64,000 nt of DNA from Variovorax paradoxus (lineage in GTDB: Bacteria > Pseudomonadota > Gammaproteobacteria > Burkholderiales > Burkholderiaceae_C): contig NZ_JAGGNU010000048.1 of NCBI RefSeq assembly GCF_018614915.1, positions 1 to 64,000 of the forward strand, in the 5' to 3' direction. This document shows positions 51,790 to 60,715 of the stretch, one piece after another. The position numbers were made by a program, and so were the translations under genes. The number at the start of each line of letters is the position of its first letter. Position 1 is the first letter of the stretch. Under the pieces are notes generated by a model. The model did no database searches, was not told the origin of the DNA, and worked only from the letters and a program-made list of their open reading frames with translations.

Positions 51790-54147
51790 TCAGAAGCGGT
51801 CTGCCAGCCCCATCGCCGGATCGCTCACCGAGTGCCGGCCGGTCTCCACCCGGCCGGCGAAGCGCCGGTAGAAGCCGGCGTCGGCATCGCAGCTCACCAC
51901 GAAGTCGTACCACTGGCCGCTGGCGTCCAGGCTCCAGCGCATGCCGGTGTCGCCGCCGCCCCTGACCCGAATGCGCCACGAGCCGTCGGGATCGCTGACG
52001 CGCATGCCGTGGTGGTCGCGGTCGCCGCCGTTGTCTTCGTGACCGTCCTTGCCGCCCGCCCCGTAGCCCTCGGGTCGCGCATAGACATGGTTGGACTGCA
52101 CGGTGAAGCGGCAATCGCGCCGGCCGTCGTTGCGCAGCTGGAGATGGATGTCGCCGCGACGCCTGTCATAGCCCACGCGGATTTCGGGTACCGCTGCGCC
52201 GCCGGCACGCAGCCGGTTCAGGTCGCCCTTGAAGTGGCGGTGAAAGCCGTTGGGGCCGAGCACCCACAGGTCGTACAAGCCGGCGTTGTCGGTCATGGCG
52301 GCCCAGTGGTCGTCGAGCTGCTTGCCGGGCTCGACCACGTAGCGGCGCGGCACGCGGTCCGACAGATGCAGTTTGTCGTAGACGTGGAACACGGCGGCGG
52401 CGCGACCGCTGTTGGCGAACAACAACTGGACGCGGCCGTTGAGCGAGTCGCTGCGCGCGCTGGTGTGCAGCTCGTACGGCAGGGCACGCGAGGGACGCAC
52501 GCCGACGGCCTGCACCGGCAAATCGAGGTCGGTCGACGGGACGAGCTTCGGCAGCGCCTGCTGGGCGGCGGTCAGCGCATCGGCCTCGGCCTTGGTCTTG
52601 CGCCCGGCCAGGGTGGGCAGCGGCTCGTCGTTGGGGCGCTCGAAGTTGAAGGCGCTGGTGAGGTCGCTGCAGACGGCGCGGCGATACGCGCTGATCTGCG
52701 GCTCGGCCACCCCGAAGCGCTTTTCCAGGAACAGCAGTGTCGAGGTGTGGTCGCAGACTTGCGAGTTGACCCAGCCGCCACGGCTCCAGGGCGAGACCAC
52801 CCACATCGGCACGCGCGGGCCGGGGCCGTAGGGCCGGCCGTCCATCGCGGGCTGGTTGGCGGTCGCCGGCGTGTAGTTGTGATACTCGACGGCCACATCG
52901 GTATCCGCCAGCGTGTAGCCGCCGGCCAGCGTGCCGTCGGGATTGCGCGAGGGCACCGAAGGCGAGGGCAGATGGTCGAAGAAGCCGTCGTTCTCGTCGA
53001 AGTTGATCAAGAGAACGGTCTTGCTCCAGACCTCGGGGTTGGCGGTCAGCGCGTCCAGCACTTCCTGCACGTACCAGCCGCCCTTGGCCGGGCTCGATGG
53101 TCCGGGGTGCTCGCTGTAAGCGGACGGGGAAATGATCCACGACACCGCGGGCAAGGTGCCGTTGCGGACGTCGTCGCGGAAGGTTTCCAGGAAGCCGTAC
53201 GGCATGGTGTTGCCGAAGCCCTTGGCCAGCGGGCTGAGTGTGTCGTCGACGACCGCGTCGTAGAACGGCCCGGCGGCGGTGACCGGCTGCGTGATATCCG
53301 TCGCCGCGACATAGACCGGACGGCGAGCCGGCGGCATCTGCTCGATCGCAGCGCGCCAGTGGCGGAAGCTCATCATCTCGTTGCAGCCAAAGTTGTCGAC
53401 CAGGCTCTGATAGACCTTCCAGCGCACGCCGGCCTTCTCCAGCCGGTCGGCATAGGTGGTCCAGGTCCAACCCTGAGTCGACGGACCGATGTCGTTGCCG
53501 CCGTTGAACTGGTTGTTCAAGACCGCCAGCTGCACCTTGCTGCCGTCGGCCGGGCTGATGCCGTTCGGGCCGTTGGTGCCGCTCCAGTAGAACAGCCGGT
53601 TCGCGATGGTGCCCGTGTGCATCCCGCAGTGGTAGTGGTCGCACAGCGTGAAGGCGTCGGCCAGCGCGCGCTGGAACGGCACTTCCGCGGAGTCGTAGTA
53701 GCCCATCGACAGCAGGTTCTTCACGTCCGGCCACTTGTACATGCGGCCGTGATCCCACGCTGCCTGCGAATCGGACCAGGCGTGGGGCGTGCTGCCGGCG
53801 CGTTGCGCATTGCCCTTGCTCTCGTCGAGATGGTAGGGAACGTAGGTGCTCGGCGGCGTCGTCCTGGTATAGGTCTGATGGAAGACGTTCTTGCCATTGG
53901 GCGTCGGAATGGCCATGCGGTCGCCGTAGCCGCGCACGCCCTTGAAGGTGCCGAAATAGCTGTCGAAGGAGCGGTTCTCCTGCATCAGCAGCACCACGTG
54001 CTTGACGTCCTTGATGGTGCCGGTCTCGTGGTGGGCGGGGATGGCCAGCGCGCGGCGGATGCTGGGGGGAAAGGCGGCCAGCGTGGCGGCGGCGATGCCC
54101 GTGGTGGCGGTGCCCTGAAGGAATTTGCGGCGTGAACTCGTGGTCAT
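51790..54147 (-). CDS. Tat-exported phosphocholine-specific phospholipase C
   Basis: A 785-residue enzyme of the acidic phosphatase/phospholipase C family (PlcN/PlcH type). A Tat signal, TTSSRRKFLQGTATTGIAAA, opens it. The phosphoesterase domain follows (about 45-420) with HVVLLMQENRSFDSYFGTFKGVRGYGDR, NRLFYWSGTN, SWIISPSAYSEHP and VLLINFDENDGFFDHLPSP, whose Glu/Asn/Asp/His residues bind zinc and substrate. Two C-terminal DUF756 beta-domains follow (about 590-680 and 690-775). Such enzymes release phosphocholine or phosphoethanolamine from lipids for phosphate or choline supply. An intrinsic terminator follows it. Confidence 0.92.
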   Translation of the reverse strand: MTTSSRRKFLQGTATTGIAAATLAAFPPSIRRALAIPAHHETGTIKDVKHVVLLMQENRSFDSYFGTFKGVRGYGDRMAIPTPNGKNVFHQTYTRTTPPSTYVPYHLDESKGNAQRAGSTPHAWSDSQAAWDHGRMYKWPDVKNLLSMGYYDSAEVPFQRALADAFTLCDHYHCGMHTGTIANRLFYWSGTNGPNGISPADGSKVQLAVLNNQFNGGNDIGPSTQGWTWTTYADRLEKAGVRWKVYQSLVDNFGCNEMMSFRHWRAAIEQMPPARRPVYVAATDITQPVTAAGPFYDAVVDDTLSPLAKGFGNTMPYGFLETFRDDVRNGTLPAVSWIISPSAYSEHPGPSSPAKGGWYVQEVLDALTANPEVWSKTVLLINFDENDGFFDHLPSPSVPSRNPDGTLAGGYTLADTDVAVEYHNYTPATANQPAMDGRPYGPGPRVPMWVVSPWSRGGWVNSQVCDHTSTLLFLEKRFGVAEPQISAYRRAVCSDLTSAFNFERPNDEPLPTLAGRKTKAEADALTAAQQALPKLVPSTDLDLPVQAVGVRPSRALPYELHTSARSDSLNGRVQLLFANSGRAAAVFHVYDKLHLSDRVPRRYVVEPGKQLDDHWAAMTDNAGLYDLWVLGPNGFHRHFKGDLNRLRAGGAAVPEIRVGYDRRRGDIHLQLRNDGRRDCRFTVQSNHVYARPEGYGAGGKDGHEDNGGDRDHHGMRVSDPDGSWRIRVRGGGDTGMRWSLDASGQWYDFVVSCDADAGFYRRFAGRVETGRHSVSDPAMGLADRF

Positions 54148-54316
54148 GTTCTGTTGTCAGGTGGTGGGTGTCGAGAGCAGATGGGGCGCAAGTCTAGATT
54201 CCAGGCGTGTCATGGCCGTGACGTGGCAAGGCAGACGCGATGCCGAGGCCTCTAGAATCGCCGGCTCCTGCGCCGACGAGCGGTGCAGGCATCGCATTCA
54301 CAACATCTGGAATCTC

Positions 54317-54721
54317 ATGGCAACTGCAAAGAAGGCAATCAAGAAGACCCCCGTCGCTAAAAAGGCGGCCAAGCCCGCCGTGGCTGCAAAGACCGTCGCC
54401 GCGGTCAAGCCGGTGAAGGAAGGCTTCACCAAGAGCGCGCTGGCCGCGCACCTTGCGACCCAAGCGGGCGTCGAGCCCAAGAGCGTCAAGGCCGTGCTCG
54501 CGGCACTGGAGGCGACCATCCTTGGCGCCGTTCACAAGAAGGGCCACGGCGAATTCGCGCTGCCCGGCCTGCTCAAGATCGGCGTTCAGCAGATCCCGGC
54601 GAAGAAGAAGCGCTTCGGCAAGGACCCGTTCTCGGGCGAAGAGCGCTGGTTCCCGGCCAAGCCGGCGAGCGTGCGCATCAAGGCACGGGCGCTGAAGAAG
54701 CTCAAGGACGCAGCGCTTTAA
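54317..54721 (+). CDS. HU-family DNA-binding protein with basic N-terminal tail
   Basis: A 134-residue nucleoid protein. Residues about 1-40 are Lys/Ala-rich (ATAKKAIKKTPVAKKAAKPA), like the histone H1-like tails of Bordetella BpH1 or Ralstonia proteins. The HU fold follows (FTKSALAAHLATQAGVEPKSVKAVLAALEATILGAVHKKGHGEFALPGLLKIGV) with the DNA-binding arm containing RFGKDPFSGEERWFPAKPASVRIKARALKKLKD. Such fusion proteins bend and coat DNA. A GC-rich hairpin (54740-54760) follows without a T tract. Confidence 0.9.
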   Translation: MATAKKAIKKTPVAKKAAKPAVAAKTVAAVKPVKEGFTKSALAAHLATQAGVEPKSVKAVLAALEATILGAVHKKGHGEFALPGLLKIGVQQIPAKKKRFGKDPFSGEERWFPAKPASVRIKARALKKLKDAAL

Positions 54722-54739
54722 ATAGATCGCGCGACGCAA

Positions 54740-54760
54740 GCCCGGCCCAGGCGGCCGGGC
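54740..54760. terminator. GC-rich hairpin after the HU-family gene
   Basis: GCCCGGCC and GGCCGGGC form a perfect 8-bp stem with a 5-base loop 19 bases after the stop. No T run follows, so it could terminate only weakly or act in mRNA stability. Confidence 0.4.
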
Positions 54761-54934
54761 ACGCGAACGGCAATTGCGCGCTCCGTGCGCTGCATCCCTC
54801 GATCCGGCGCCGGACTACACGCCGACGAGACGAAGCCCGATCTCTCCAGGGCTTTCATCGATGGATACCCATCTGCCTGGCGCCAGCAACAGCGCGTGGC
54901 GCGCACCGGCGACCGTCTTTTGCGCACATTGCCA

Positions 54935-55435
54935 ATGGAACATGCTGAACGACAACTCGCGGCCAGGGGCTCAGGGCTCCGGTCGGCCGTGCGCACGGGC
55001 CTGATCGCCGGCACCAGCGCGAGCCTGTTTTCGACAGCCGCCTTGATGCTGCTCGGTCGCCGTTATGCCGGAAGCGCCTACGCTGCGACCAACGCAACCA
55101 GTCACTGGCTTTGGGATCGCGAGTCATTCGATGTCGACGGGCCCACATGGCGGCATACCGCTCTCGGCTATGCAACCCACCACCTGGCAGCCATCTTCTG
55201 GGCGACGCTGTACGCGTGGCTTTTCGGGAATCGCCATGGCGCCCGCTCGCTTCCCAATGAGTTGGCTGCGGCCACCGGGGCGACGGCAGTGTCATACATC
55301 GTGGACTACACGGTGACCCCCGAACGGCTGCGACCCGGATTCGAGCATCGGTTGCCCAAGTCCGCGCTGTACATCGCTTACCTGGCATTCGCGGTCGGGC
55401 TGGCTGCAGGTTGCGGGCTCGCTCGCCGGCGCTGA
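54935..55435 (+). CDS. Membrane protein of unknown function
   Basis: A 166-residue protein starting at ATG 54935 with four likely membrane segments: LIAGTSASLFSTAALMLL, HTALGYATHHLAAIFWATLYAWLFG, NELAAATGATAVSYIVDY and SALYIAYLAFAVGLAAGCGLA. Small proteins with this four-segment layout and a His-pair (THHLAAIFW) occur in many proteobacteria. I do not recognise a function. An in-frame start further up (54785) adds residues without any family look. The next gene begins 65 bases after its stop. Confidence 0.6.
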   Translation: MEHAERQLAARGSGLRSAVRTGLIAGTSASLFSTAALMLLGRRYAGSAYAATNATSHWLWDRESFDVDGPTWRHTALGYATHHLAAIFWATLYAWLFGNRHGARSLPNELAAATGATAVSYIVDYTVTPERLRPGFEHRLPKSALYIAYLAFAVGLAAGCGLARRR

Positions 55436-55500
55436 GACGGCGCATGCGCATGCGCGCGGATGCATACTCGCAAGCCCCCAACTCGCCAGAAGCCCACCGA

Positions 55501-56418
55501 ATGGACAAGGAAGTCGACCCCCAGGTACTCGCAGCCATCGACGAGAAGCGCCTGTCGGGCCCGCGGAGCACGCCGGTCGAGATCGTCGCCAAGATGGGCG
55601 TGTTCGATGCGCGTGAAAAGCCGTATGAATACGCCTGGCTGGCGACCGGCGACAACGTCATTGCCACCGTCTGGGCCGAGTATGTGAGCGTCGGAACTGG
55701 AGGACGCTGGTTCTGCCTCGAGTCGCTCGATACGGCGCGTCGGGCAGGCGGCGGCACACGCACCGCGAACCAGGTTCAGCGCGTCAAGGACCGCCTTGCA
55801 TTGCTCAAGCGGACCTTCGACGCAGGCCAGGGCTTCCGGGCCGTTCTGCAGACCAACCGTGTTCCCATCGCCGAACTGGAGAGCAACAAGAGCGCCAAGG
55901 TTTCCACGCGGGTGCGCGACGACAGCGAATGGCACGTTGCCACGTGGGAGCCCGAGCGGCAGCTTGCGGTTCTGGTCCGCGGCTCGCGCGGCTGGGTTCC
56001 GACCGAGGCAGAAATCCAGGCCGCACGAGCGCGAGGCAGCGTTCCGGATGAGGGCGAGCCGGCTGCCGCGCTTGCCGGCCAGGCCTCGCGAGAAGAGCTC
56101 CAGGCCGCCGCGATGCGCTACGTGATGCGCCACTTCACGGGCTACGGCTACCAAGCCGAAGACCTGACCGGCCAGAAGCTTGGCTACGACATCGAAGTGT
56201 CGGACCGGAAGGGCGCGACCTTGCTCAAGGTCGCGGTGAAGGGCAGCTCCGCAGCGATGCCCAATTTCCAGCTCACGAGCGACGAACGCGCGTGCTCGAC
56301 GCGCGAGCCACTCTGGCGATTGCTGGTGGTCGCGGACGCACTCGGCCCCGCGCCGCAGCACAAGATCTACAAGCCGTCGGAAGTGGAACAGGCCCCTGGC
56401 TTCGAAGCGCCGGAATAG
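55501..56418 (+). CDS. DUF3883-like protein, probably PD-(D/E)xK-related
   Basis: A 305-residue protein. The C-terminal half (about 200-300) resembles DUF3883: AAMRYVMRHFTGYGYQAEDLTGQKLGYDIEVSD, then LLKVAVKGSSAAMPNFQLTSDERACS. The family carries GYDI and V-E-VKG, echoing the D and ExK of PD-(D/E)xK nucleases; here the glutamate of V-E-VKG is alanine (VAVKG). That suggests loss of nuclease chemistry or a binding role. DUF3883 proteins are often found in defence or restriction contexts, but no such neighbours are visible here. The N-terminal half is unrecognised. Confidence 0.62.
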   Translation: MDKEVDPQVLAAIDEKRLSGPRSTPVEIVAKMGVFDAREKPYEYAWLATGDNVIATVWAEYVSVGTGGRWFCLESLDTARRAGGGTRTANQVQRVKDRLALLKRTFDAGQGFRAVLQTNRVPIAELESNKSAKVSTRVRDDSEWHVATWEPERQLAVLVRGSRGWVPTEAEIQAARARGSVPDEGEPAAALAGQASREELQAAAMRYVMRHFTGYGYQAEDLTGQKLGYDIEVSDRKGATLLKVAVKGSSAAMPNFQLTSDERACSTREPLWRLLVVADALGPAPQHKIYKPSEVEQAPGFEAPE

Positions 56419-56451
56419 CGCGCCGCGCGCAGCGGCGCCCCCGGCGACGCA

Positions 56452-57912
56452 TCAATGCGTCGCGCCGCCGCCCTGCCCCCGCTGCGCCATGGTTGCGGCC
56501 AATGCCCCCACGCGTCGCAGCGCAAGGCGGTGGGCATCGTCCCAGCGGCCGGCGAGCCCCAGCCGGATGCAGTGGCGGAAGTGGTTCGTGGCGCTGAACA
56601 TCGTGCCGGGCGCGATGACGATGCTCTCGGCAAGGCAGGCCTGGAACAGCGCGAGCGAATCGGTGCCCTGCGGCAGCTCGACCCACAGAATGAAGCCGCC
56701 CGGCGGGTCGGTGATGCGCGTGCCCTTGGGAAAATACTGCGCGATCAACCCGCGGGCCTCGTCGACGCGGGCGGCGATCGTCGTGCGCATCTGGCGGTAG
56801 CTGGCCTCGATGCCCGGCTGCATCAGCAGGTCGGCCATCGCGCGCTCGAGCATCGCCGACTGGCTGCCGCTGGTCGCCTGCTTCTGACGCGCCACCTTCG
56901 TACCCCAGCGGCCGGCTTCGACCCAGCCGAGCCGCAGCCCCGGCGCGATCGTCTTGGAGAAGGAGCCGCACATCATCACGTGCCCCGTCGTGTCGAAGGA
57001 GCGCACTGCGCGGCGCTGCTCGTTCTGCTCGGCGAGGTCGTTGTAGAGGACATCCTCGATCAGCGGGATGCCACGCTTGGCGACCATCTGTGCGAGGCGG
57101 CGCCGCTCGGTCAGCGGCATGCACGCGCCCATCGGATTCGAGAGCGTGGGCACCGCGAGCACGGCCTTCACCGGCTGGGTGTCGAAGGCGAGCTGCAGCG
57201 CGTCGAGCGAGAGCCCGGTGCGCGGATGCGTCGGGATCTCGAGCGCGCGCAGGTGCAGGTTCTCGAGGATCTCTAGAAAACTGAAGAGCGTCGGCGATTC
57301 GAGCGCCACCACGTCGCCGGGCTGCGTCACCGCGCGCAGGCACAGCGTGATCGACTCGAGGCAGCTGTTCGTCACGACGATCTCGCGCGCGTCGAGCTGG
57401 CAGCCCATGCGCAGCGCATGGCGTGCGATCGCGCGGCGCAGGCTCTCGTCGCCGGAACCGATCGTGTACTGGGTCAGCGTCGCGCGATGGCGCTGCGCGG
57501 CGCGGCTGACCGCGCGGCGCACACGCTCCTCGGCAAACAGGTCCGGGCTCGGACAGGCGGCGCCGAAAGACACGCAGCCCGGATCGTGCGCGAGGTGCAT
57601 CACGCGCGCCGCGAGCGAACTGACGTCCACCGCCATGGAGCTCGGCGGCGGGTTCGAGGTCTCGGGCTCGGGCAGCCTCGGCGGCCGGGCCGCGACGAAA
57701 TAGCCCGAGCGCGGCCGCGCCTCGATCAGCCGCGAGTCCTCGAGCATGCGGTAAGCCTGCAGCACGGTGCCCAGGGAGACGCTGCGCTGGCGCGCCAGCT
57801 CGCGCACCGAGGGAATGCGCTCGCCGCGTGCGAGCGTGCCGGCGCGGATCGGCATCGCGATCGATTCGGCGATCTGCAGGTACAGCATCTGGGCGAGGTC
57901 GTGCTCCGGCAT
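56452..57912 (-). CDS. MocR-type regulator (GntR HTH fused to aminotransferase fold)
   Basis: A 486-residue regulator with an N-terminal GntR helix (about 20-75, ERIPSVRELARQRSVSLGTVLQAYRMLE) and a fold-type I aminotransferase domain with PLP-lysine in CGSFSKTIAPGLRLGW. ATG 57912 opens with the conserved helix; upstream in-frame sequence is unrelated. The gene is divergent from a DUF2917-LysE pair, with a CTGTACCGC/GCGGTACAG inverted repeat directly ahead of its start. This layout is a MocR-LysE module like the one at 3.9-6 kb. The sensed molecule is unknown. Confidence 0.88.
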   Translation of the reverse strand: MPEHDLAQMLYLQIAESIAMPIRAGTLARGERIPSVRELARQRSVSLGTVLQAYRMLEDSRLIEARPRSGYFVAARPPRLPEPETSNPPPSSMAVDVSSLAARVMHLAHDPGCVSFGAACPSPDLFAEERVRRAVSRAAQRHRATLTQYTIGSGDESLRRAIARHALRMGCQLDAREIVVTNSCLESITLCLRAVTQPGDVVALESPTLFSFLEILENLHLRALEIPTHPRTGLSLDALQLAFDTQPVKAVLAVPTLSNPMGACMPLTERRRLAQMVAKRGIPLIEDVLYNDLAEQNEQRRAVRSFDTTGHVMMCGSFSKTIAPGLRLGWVEAGRWGTKVARQKQATSGSQSAMLERAMADLLMQPGIEASYRQMRTTIAARVDEARGLIAQYFPKGTRITDPPGGFILWVELPQGTDSLALFQACLAESIVIAPGTMFSATNHFRHCIRLGLAGRWDDAHRLALRRVGALAATMAQRGQGGGATH

Positions 57913-57921
57913 GCCCGCATT

Positions 57922-57954
57922 CTGTACCGCGCCATGGGGCGCCGAGCGGTACAG
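57922..57954. promoter_or_regulatory. Probable MocR operator ahead of its gene
   Basis: CTGTACCGC (57922-57930) and GCGGTACAG (57946-57954) form a perfect 9-bp inverted repeat with a 15-base gap, 10 bases ahead of the MocR start codon. The half-site shares CTGTA with the sites of the other MocR gene in the window. Autoregulation and control of the divergent LysE genes is inferred. Confidence 0.6.
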
Positions 57955-58064
57955 ATGGCGGCCGCTGCGACTGGCACAGATGCGGCTGCCACCGCACTGT
58001 GCGGCATCAGATTCGCCTTGGCTGTGGCTGTGCGCTGCAGCGCATGGCATCTACCGTTGAGCCC

Positions 58065-58352
58065 ATGAACACGCTGACCCTCACCTCCCTGCCCGGCGCG
58101 CGCCACAGCGCGGTCGCCACGCCCTCGATGACGCTGCCGATCGGCGAGGCGCGCACGCTGCGCCGCGGCGCCGGCGCTCGCATCGAAGTGACGGGCGGCC
58201 GCGTGTGGCTCACTGTGCCGAACGACCCCGACGACCACTTCGTCGCCGGCGGCGAATCGATGCTGCTGCGCCACGACGGGCCGATCGTGATCCAGAGCGA
58301 CGGTGGCAGCAGCGCGGTGCTCCGCATCGTTGCAGCAAGTACCAACGCGTGA
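58065..58352 (+). CDS. DUF2917 domain protein
   Basis: A 95-residue protein with the DUF2917 pattern: LPIGEARTLRRGAGARIEVTGGRVWLTVPNDPDDHFVAGGESMLLRHDGPIVIQSDGGSSAVLRI. The fold is a small cupin-like beta-barrel. DUF2917 genes sit between MocR and LysE genes in many Comamonadaceae, as here (13-base gap to the LysE start). No function is established; a sensor or stabiliser of the export module is possible. Confidence 0.85.
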   Translation: MNTLTLTSLPGARHSAVATPSMTLPIGEARTLRRGAGARIEVTGGRVWLTVPNDPDDHFVAGGESMLLRHDGPIVIQSDGGSSAVLRIVAASTNA

Positions 58353-58365
58353 TGCGGAGGATGCC

Positions 58366-59004
58366 GTGATCCCCTTGACCGATCTGATCGTCTTTGCCGG
58401 TGCCGTCGTTCTCCTGGCGGTGACACCCGGGCCGAACATGGTGTACCTGATCTCGCGCTCGATCTGCCAGGGCCGCCAGGCGGGCCTGGTCTCCCTCTTT
58501 GGCGTACTCGCGGGATTCATCGCGCACATGATGGCGGCCGCGCTGGGCTTGTCGGCGCTGTTCGTCACGGTGCCGCTGGCGTACGCATTGCTGAAGTGGG
58601 CCGGTGCCGCCTATCTGGCGTACCTGGCCTGGCAAGCCCTTCGGCCCGGTGCGCGCTCGCCGTTCCAGGGGCAGAACCTGCCGCAGGACTCGTCTCGAAA
58701 ACTGTTCGCCATGGGCTTCCTGACGAACCTGCTGAATCCGAAGGTCGCGTTCTTCTACCTCTCGCTGTTCCCCCAGTTCATCACGCCGGAGCACGGTTCG
58801 GTGTTCGTGCAGAGCCTGATCCTCGGCGGCACGCAGATCATGATCAGTTTTGCGGTGCTGCTGGCCATGGCGATGTTCGCCTCCCGCATCGCTGCATGGT
58901 TCGAAGGCAACCCGCGCTGGCTGGCCATGCAGCGTTACTCGATGGGCCTGGTGCTCGCCGCGCTGGCCACACGCCTGGCAGCCTCTCAAAGGCCGGGCAC
59001 GTAG
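58366..59004 (+). CDS. LysE/RhtB-family amino-acid exporter
   Basis: A 212-residue membrane protein. GTG 58366 is chosen because GGAGG lies five to six bases ahead (58357-58361) and places helix one (IPLTDLIVFAGAVVLLAVTPGPNM) at the N-terminus. Family motifs are TPGPNMVYLISRSICQGRQAG and FLTNLLNPKVAFFYLSLFPQF. It is the fourth LysE paralogue of the window, close to the one at 11745-12380, and is likely regulated by the divergent MocR. Substrate unknown. Confidence 0.88.
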   Translation: MIPLTDLIVFAGAVVLLAVTPGPNMVYLISRSICQGRQAGLVSLFGVLAGFIAHMMAAALGLSALFVTVPLAYALLKWAGAAYLAYLAWQALRPGARSPFQGQNLPQDSSRKLFAMGFLTNLLNPKVAFFYLSLFPQFITPEHGSVFVQSLILGGTQIMISFAVLLAMAMFASRIAAWFEGNPRWLAMQRYSMGLVLAALATRLAASQRPGT

Positions 59005-59016
59005 CGGCCGCTTCGC

Positions 59017-60369
59017 TCAGTGGGCCAGCACACCCCTGAGGTCGTGCTTGCCCAGATCGGCACGCCCCAAGGAGAAGATTGCCGCGCCCGCCACGGCCGA
59101 TGCGCCTGCAATCACGACGAACATGAGCGTCGGGTCACCGGATGCAGACTGGAGTGCCCCTGCAACGAAGGGCCCCAGGATCGCACCCACACGGCCGACG
59201 CTCAACATCATGCCGACGCCGGTCGCGCGCTCGGCCGTGCCGTACGAGCTGGCCGTGAAGTTGTTCAGCACGAACTGGGCTCCGATCACGAAGAACCCGG
59301 CGAGCGCAACGCAGATCACGTTGACCGCATGGCTGTTCAGGAGCACGAGGATGGTCACCGCAAATCCGCCCATCAGCCACCAGGCTGCAAGCACGCCGCG
59401 GCTGGAGGCACGCTTGTCCGCAATGTGAGCGCAGGTCAGGCCGCCCAGGAACGACATCACCTGCATCAGTGCGCCGAAGCCGAAGCTCGCCGCGAAAGTT
59501 TCTCCACGCCGCATCATCACCGTGGGGATCCAGCCAGTGAGTCCGAAGATCGCAAACAGGCTCAGGAACGCTGCGGCCCAGATGGTGAAGGTCTTGCGAC
59601 GCAGGCCCGGCCGGAACAGCGCGGCGAGCGGTGTTTGCGTGGTCGGCGCGGCAGGCAGGATCAGGCGGGCATTTCGATAGACGTCGGCCCGCTCGGGGAT
59701 CAATCGAGAGAGCACGTCGCGGATCTCTTCGGTACGGCCCTTCAGTGCCAGGAAGCGAACGGACTCGGGAAGGTACTTGTGCAGCACGATGGTGAGCACG
59801 AAGGACGCGGACCCGATCCAGTAAAGCACCGGCCAGCCGAAGATCGGCGTGAGGTAGACACCCACCACGCCCGCCAAGGTGCCGCCGAGGGCCCAGCCCA
59901 GGGCAACGCCCCAAAGCGAGAACTTGTTGGCCGTGCGTCGGGGTGCCAGTTCGTTGATGTAGGTCGTCGCAAGAGGCAGCAGAACACCCAGGCCGATGCC
60001 GGTCAGAACCCGAATGGCACAGAAGGAGCCGAAGGACTGTCCCATGAGCGGCGTGAGCGCGGTGAAGATGCTGGTGATCCAGAGCCCGCCGAGCAAGGTC
60101 ACTCGCCGGCCCAGGCGGTCTGCCACCAGGCCGTGAAGTGCTGCGCCCACGAGAAAGCCGACCAGGCCGCTTGAAATCAGCAGCCCCGACTGCTGCGGAC
60201 TCAGCCCCCATGGCCCCGCCACGAAGTGGATCACGTAGGCCGGATTGAAAGTGTCGTATCCGTCGAAGAGGGTGAGTGACGCCATCATCACCCCGAGCCA
60301 CTTGTGCAGGCGTCCGAGCTTCGCCTCCGAGAGCTCGTGGGCGACGTCGACGTCGGTCTGCTGATTCAT
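59017..60369 (-). CDS. MFS transporter, aromatic acid:H+ symporter (AAHS) family
   Basis: A 450-residue, 12-helix permease. The N-terminal LGVMMASLTLFDGYDTFNPAYVIHF has the D-G-Y/F-D motif of AAHS members, followed by GLVADRLGRRVTLLGG (motif A) and RVLTGIGLGVLLPLATTYINELAPRR. AAHS proteins import benzoates, and the adjacent gamma-resorcylate genes make 2,6-dihydroxybenzoate (gamma-resorcylate) the likely cargo, in the role of GraK of Rhizobium. GGAG lies ahead of ATG 60369. It is divergent from the decarboxylase gene. Confidence 0.88.
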   Translation of the reverse strand: MNQQTDVDVAHELSEAKLGRLHKWLGVMMASLTLFDGYDTFNPAYVIHFVAGPWGLSPQQSGLLISSGLVGFLVGAALHGLVADRLGRRVTLLGGLWITSIFTALTPLMGQSFGSFCAIRVLTGIGLGVLLPLATTYINELAPRRTANKFSLWGVALGWALGGTLAGVVGVYLTPIFGWPVLYWIGSASFVLTIVLHKYLPESVRFLALKGRTEEIRDVLSRLIPERADVYRNARLILPAAPTTQTPLAALFRPGLRRKTFTIWAAAFLSLFAIFGLTGWIPTVMMRRGETFAASFGFGALMQVMSFLGGLTCAHIADKRASSRGVLAAWWLMGGFAVTILVLLNSHAVNVICVALAGFFVIGAQFVLNNFTASSYGTAERATGVGMMLSVGRVGAILGPFVAGALQSASGDPTLMFVVIAGASAVAGAAIFSLGRADLGKHDLRGVLAH

Positions 60370-60715
60370 AAGGTCTCCGTTCTCGCATTGTTGGCGGCAC
60401 GCATGCCGCGACGGCCAAGCTGTACCGCTTTGGTCCCGCGAATGTTGGTCGCTCTCCTTCGCATGGTCCAACGCTTTCGCGCAATGTCGACTATGCGTTT
60501 CGGAAATGAATCCAAGGGTTCCTGAGAGGTCGGCGGGCGCTGGTGGATCGCGGTGCGGTGACGGCCCCCCTCCATGCGCTTCGCGAATCCGCGCTATCAC
60601 GGATATTCGTTCGACCCGGCTTCAAGCCCCTCGTAAATTGAGCGGCTGGGCAAACGCCGCTGTGGCGCTGCCATGAACCGTATCGGCGGCACGCGGCCGC
60701 ACAAAGGAGATAGGC
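60370..60715. other. Divergent promoter region of the gamma-resorcylate cluster
   Basis: This 346-bp stretch has no gene. It must hold promoters for the transporter and the catabolic operon. A dyad around 60585-60609 (GAATCCG with CGGATaTTC, one base bulged) and AT-poor flanks could be a regulator site. AAAGGAGAT at 60704-60712 is the ribosome site of the decarboxylase gene. Confidence 0.45.
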
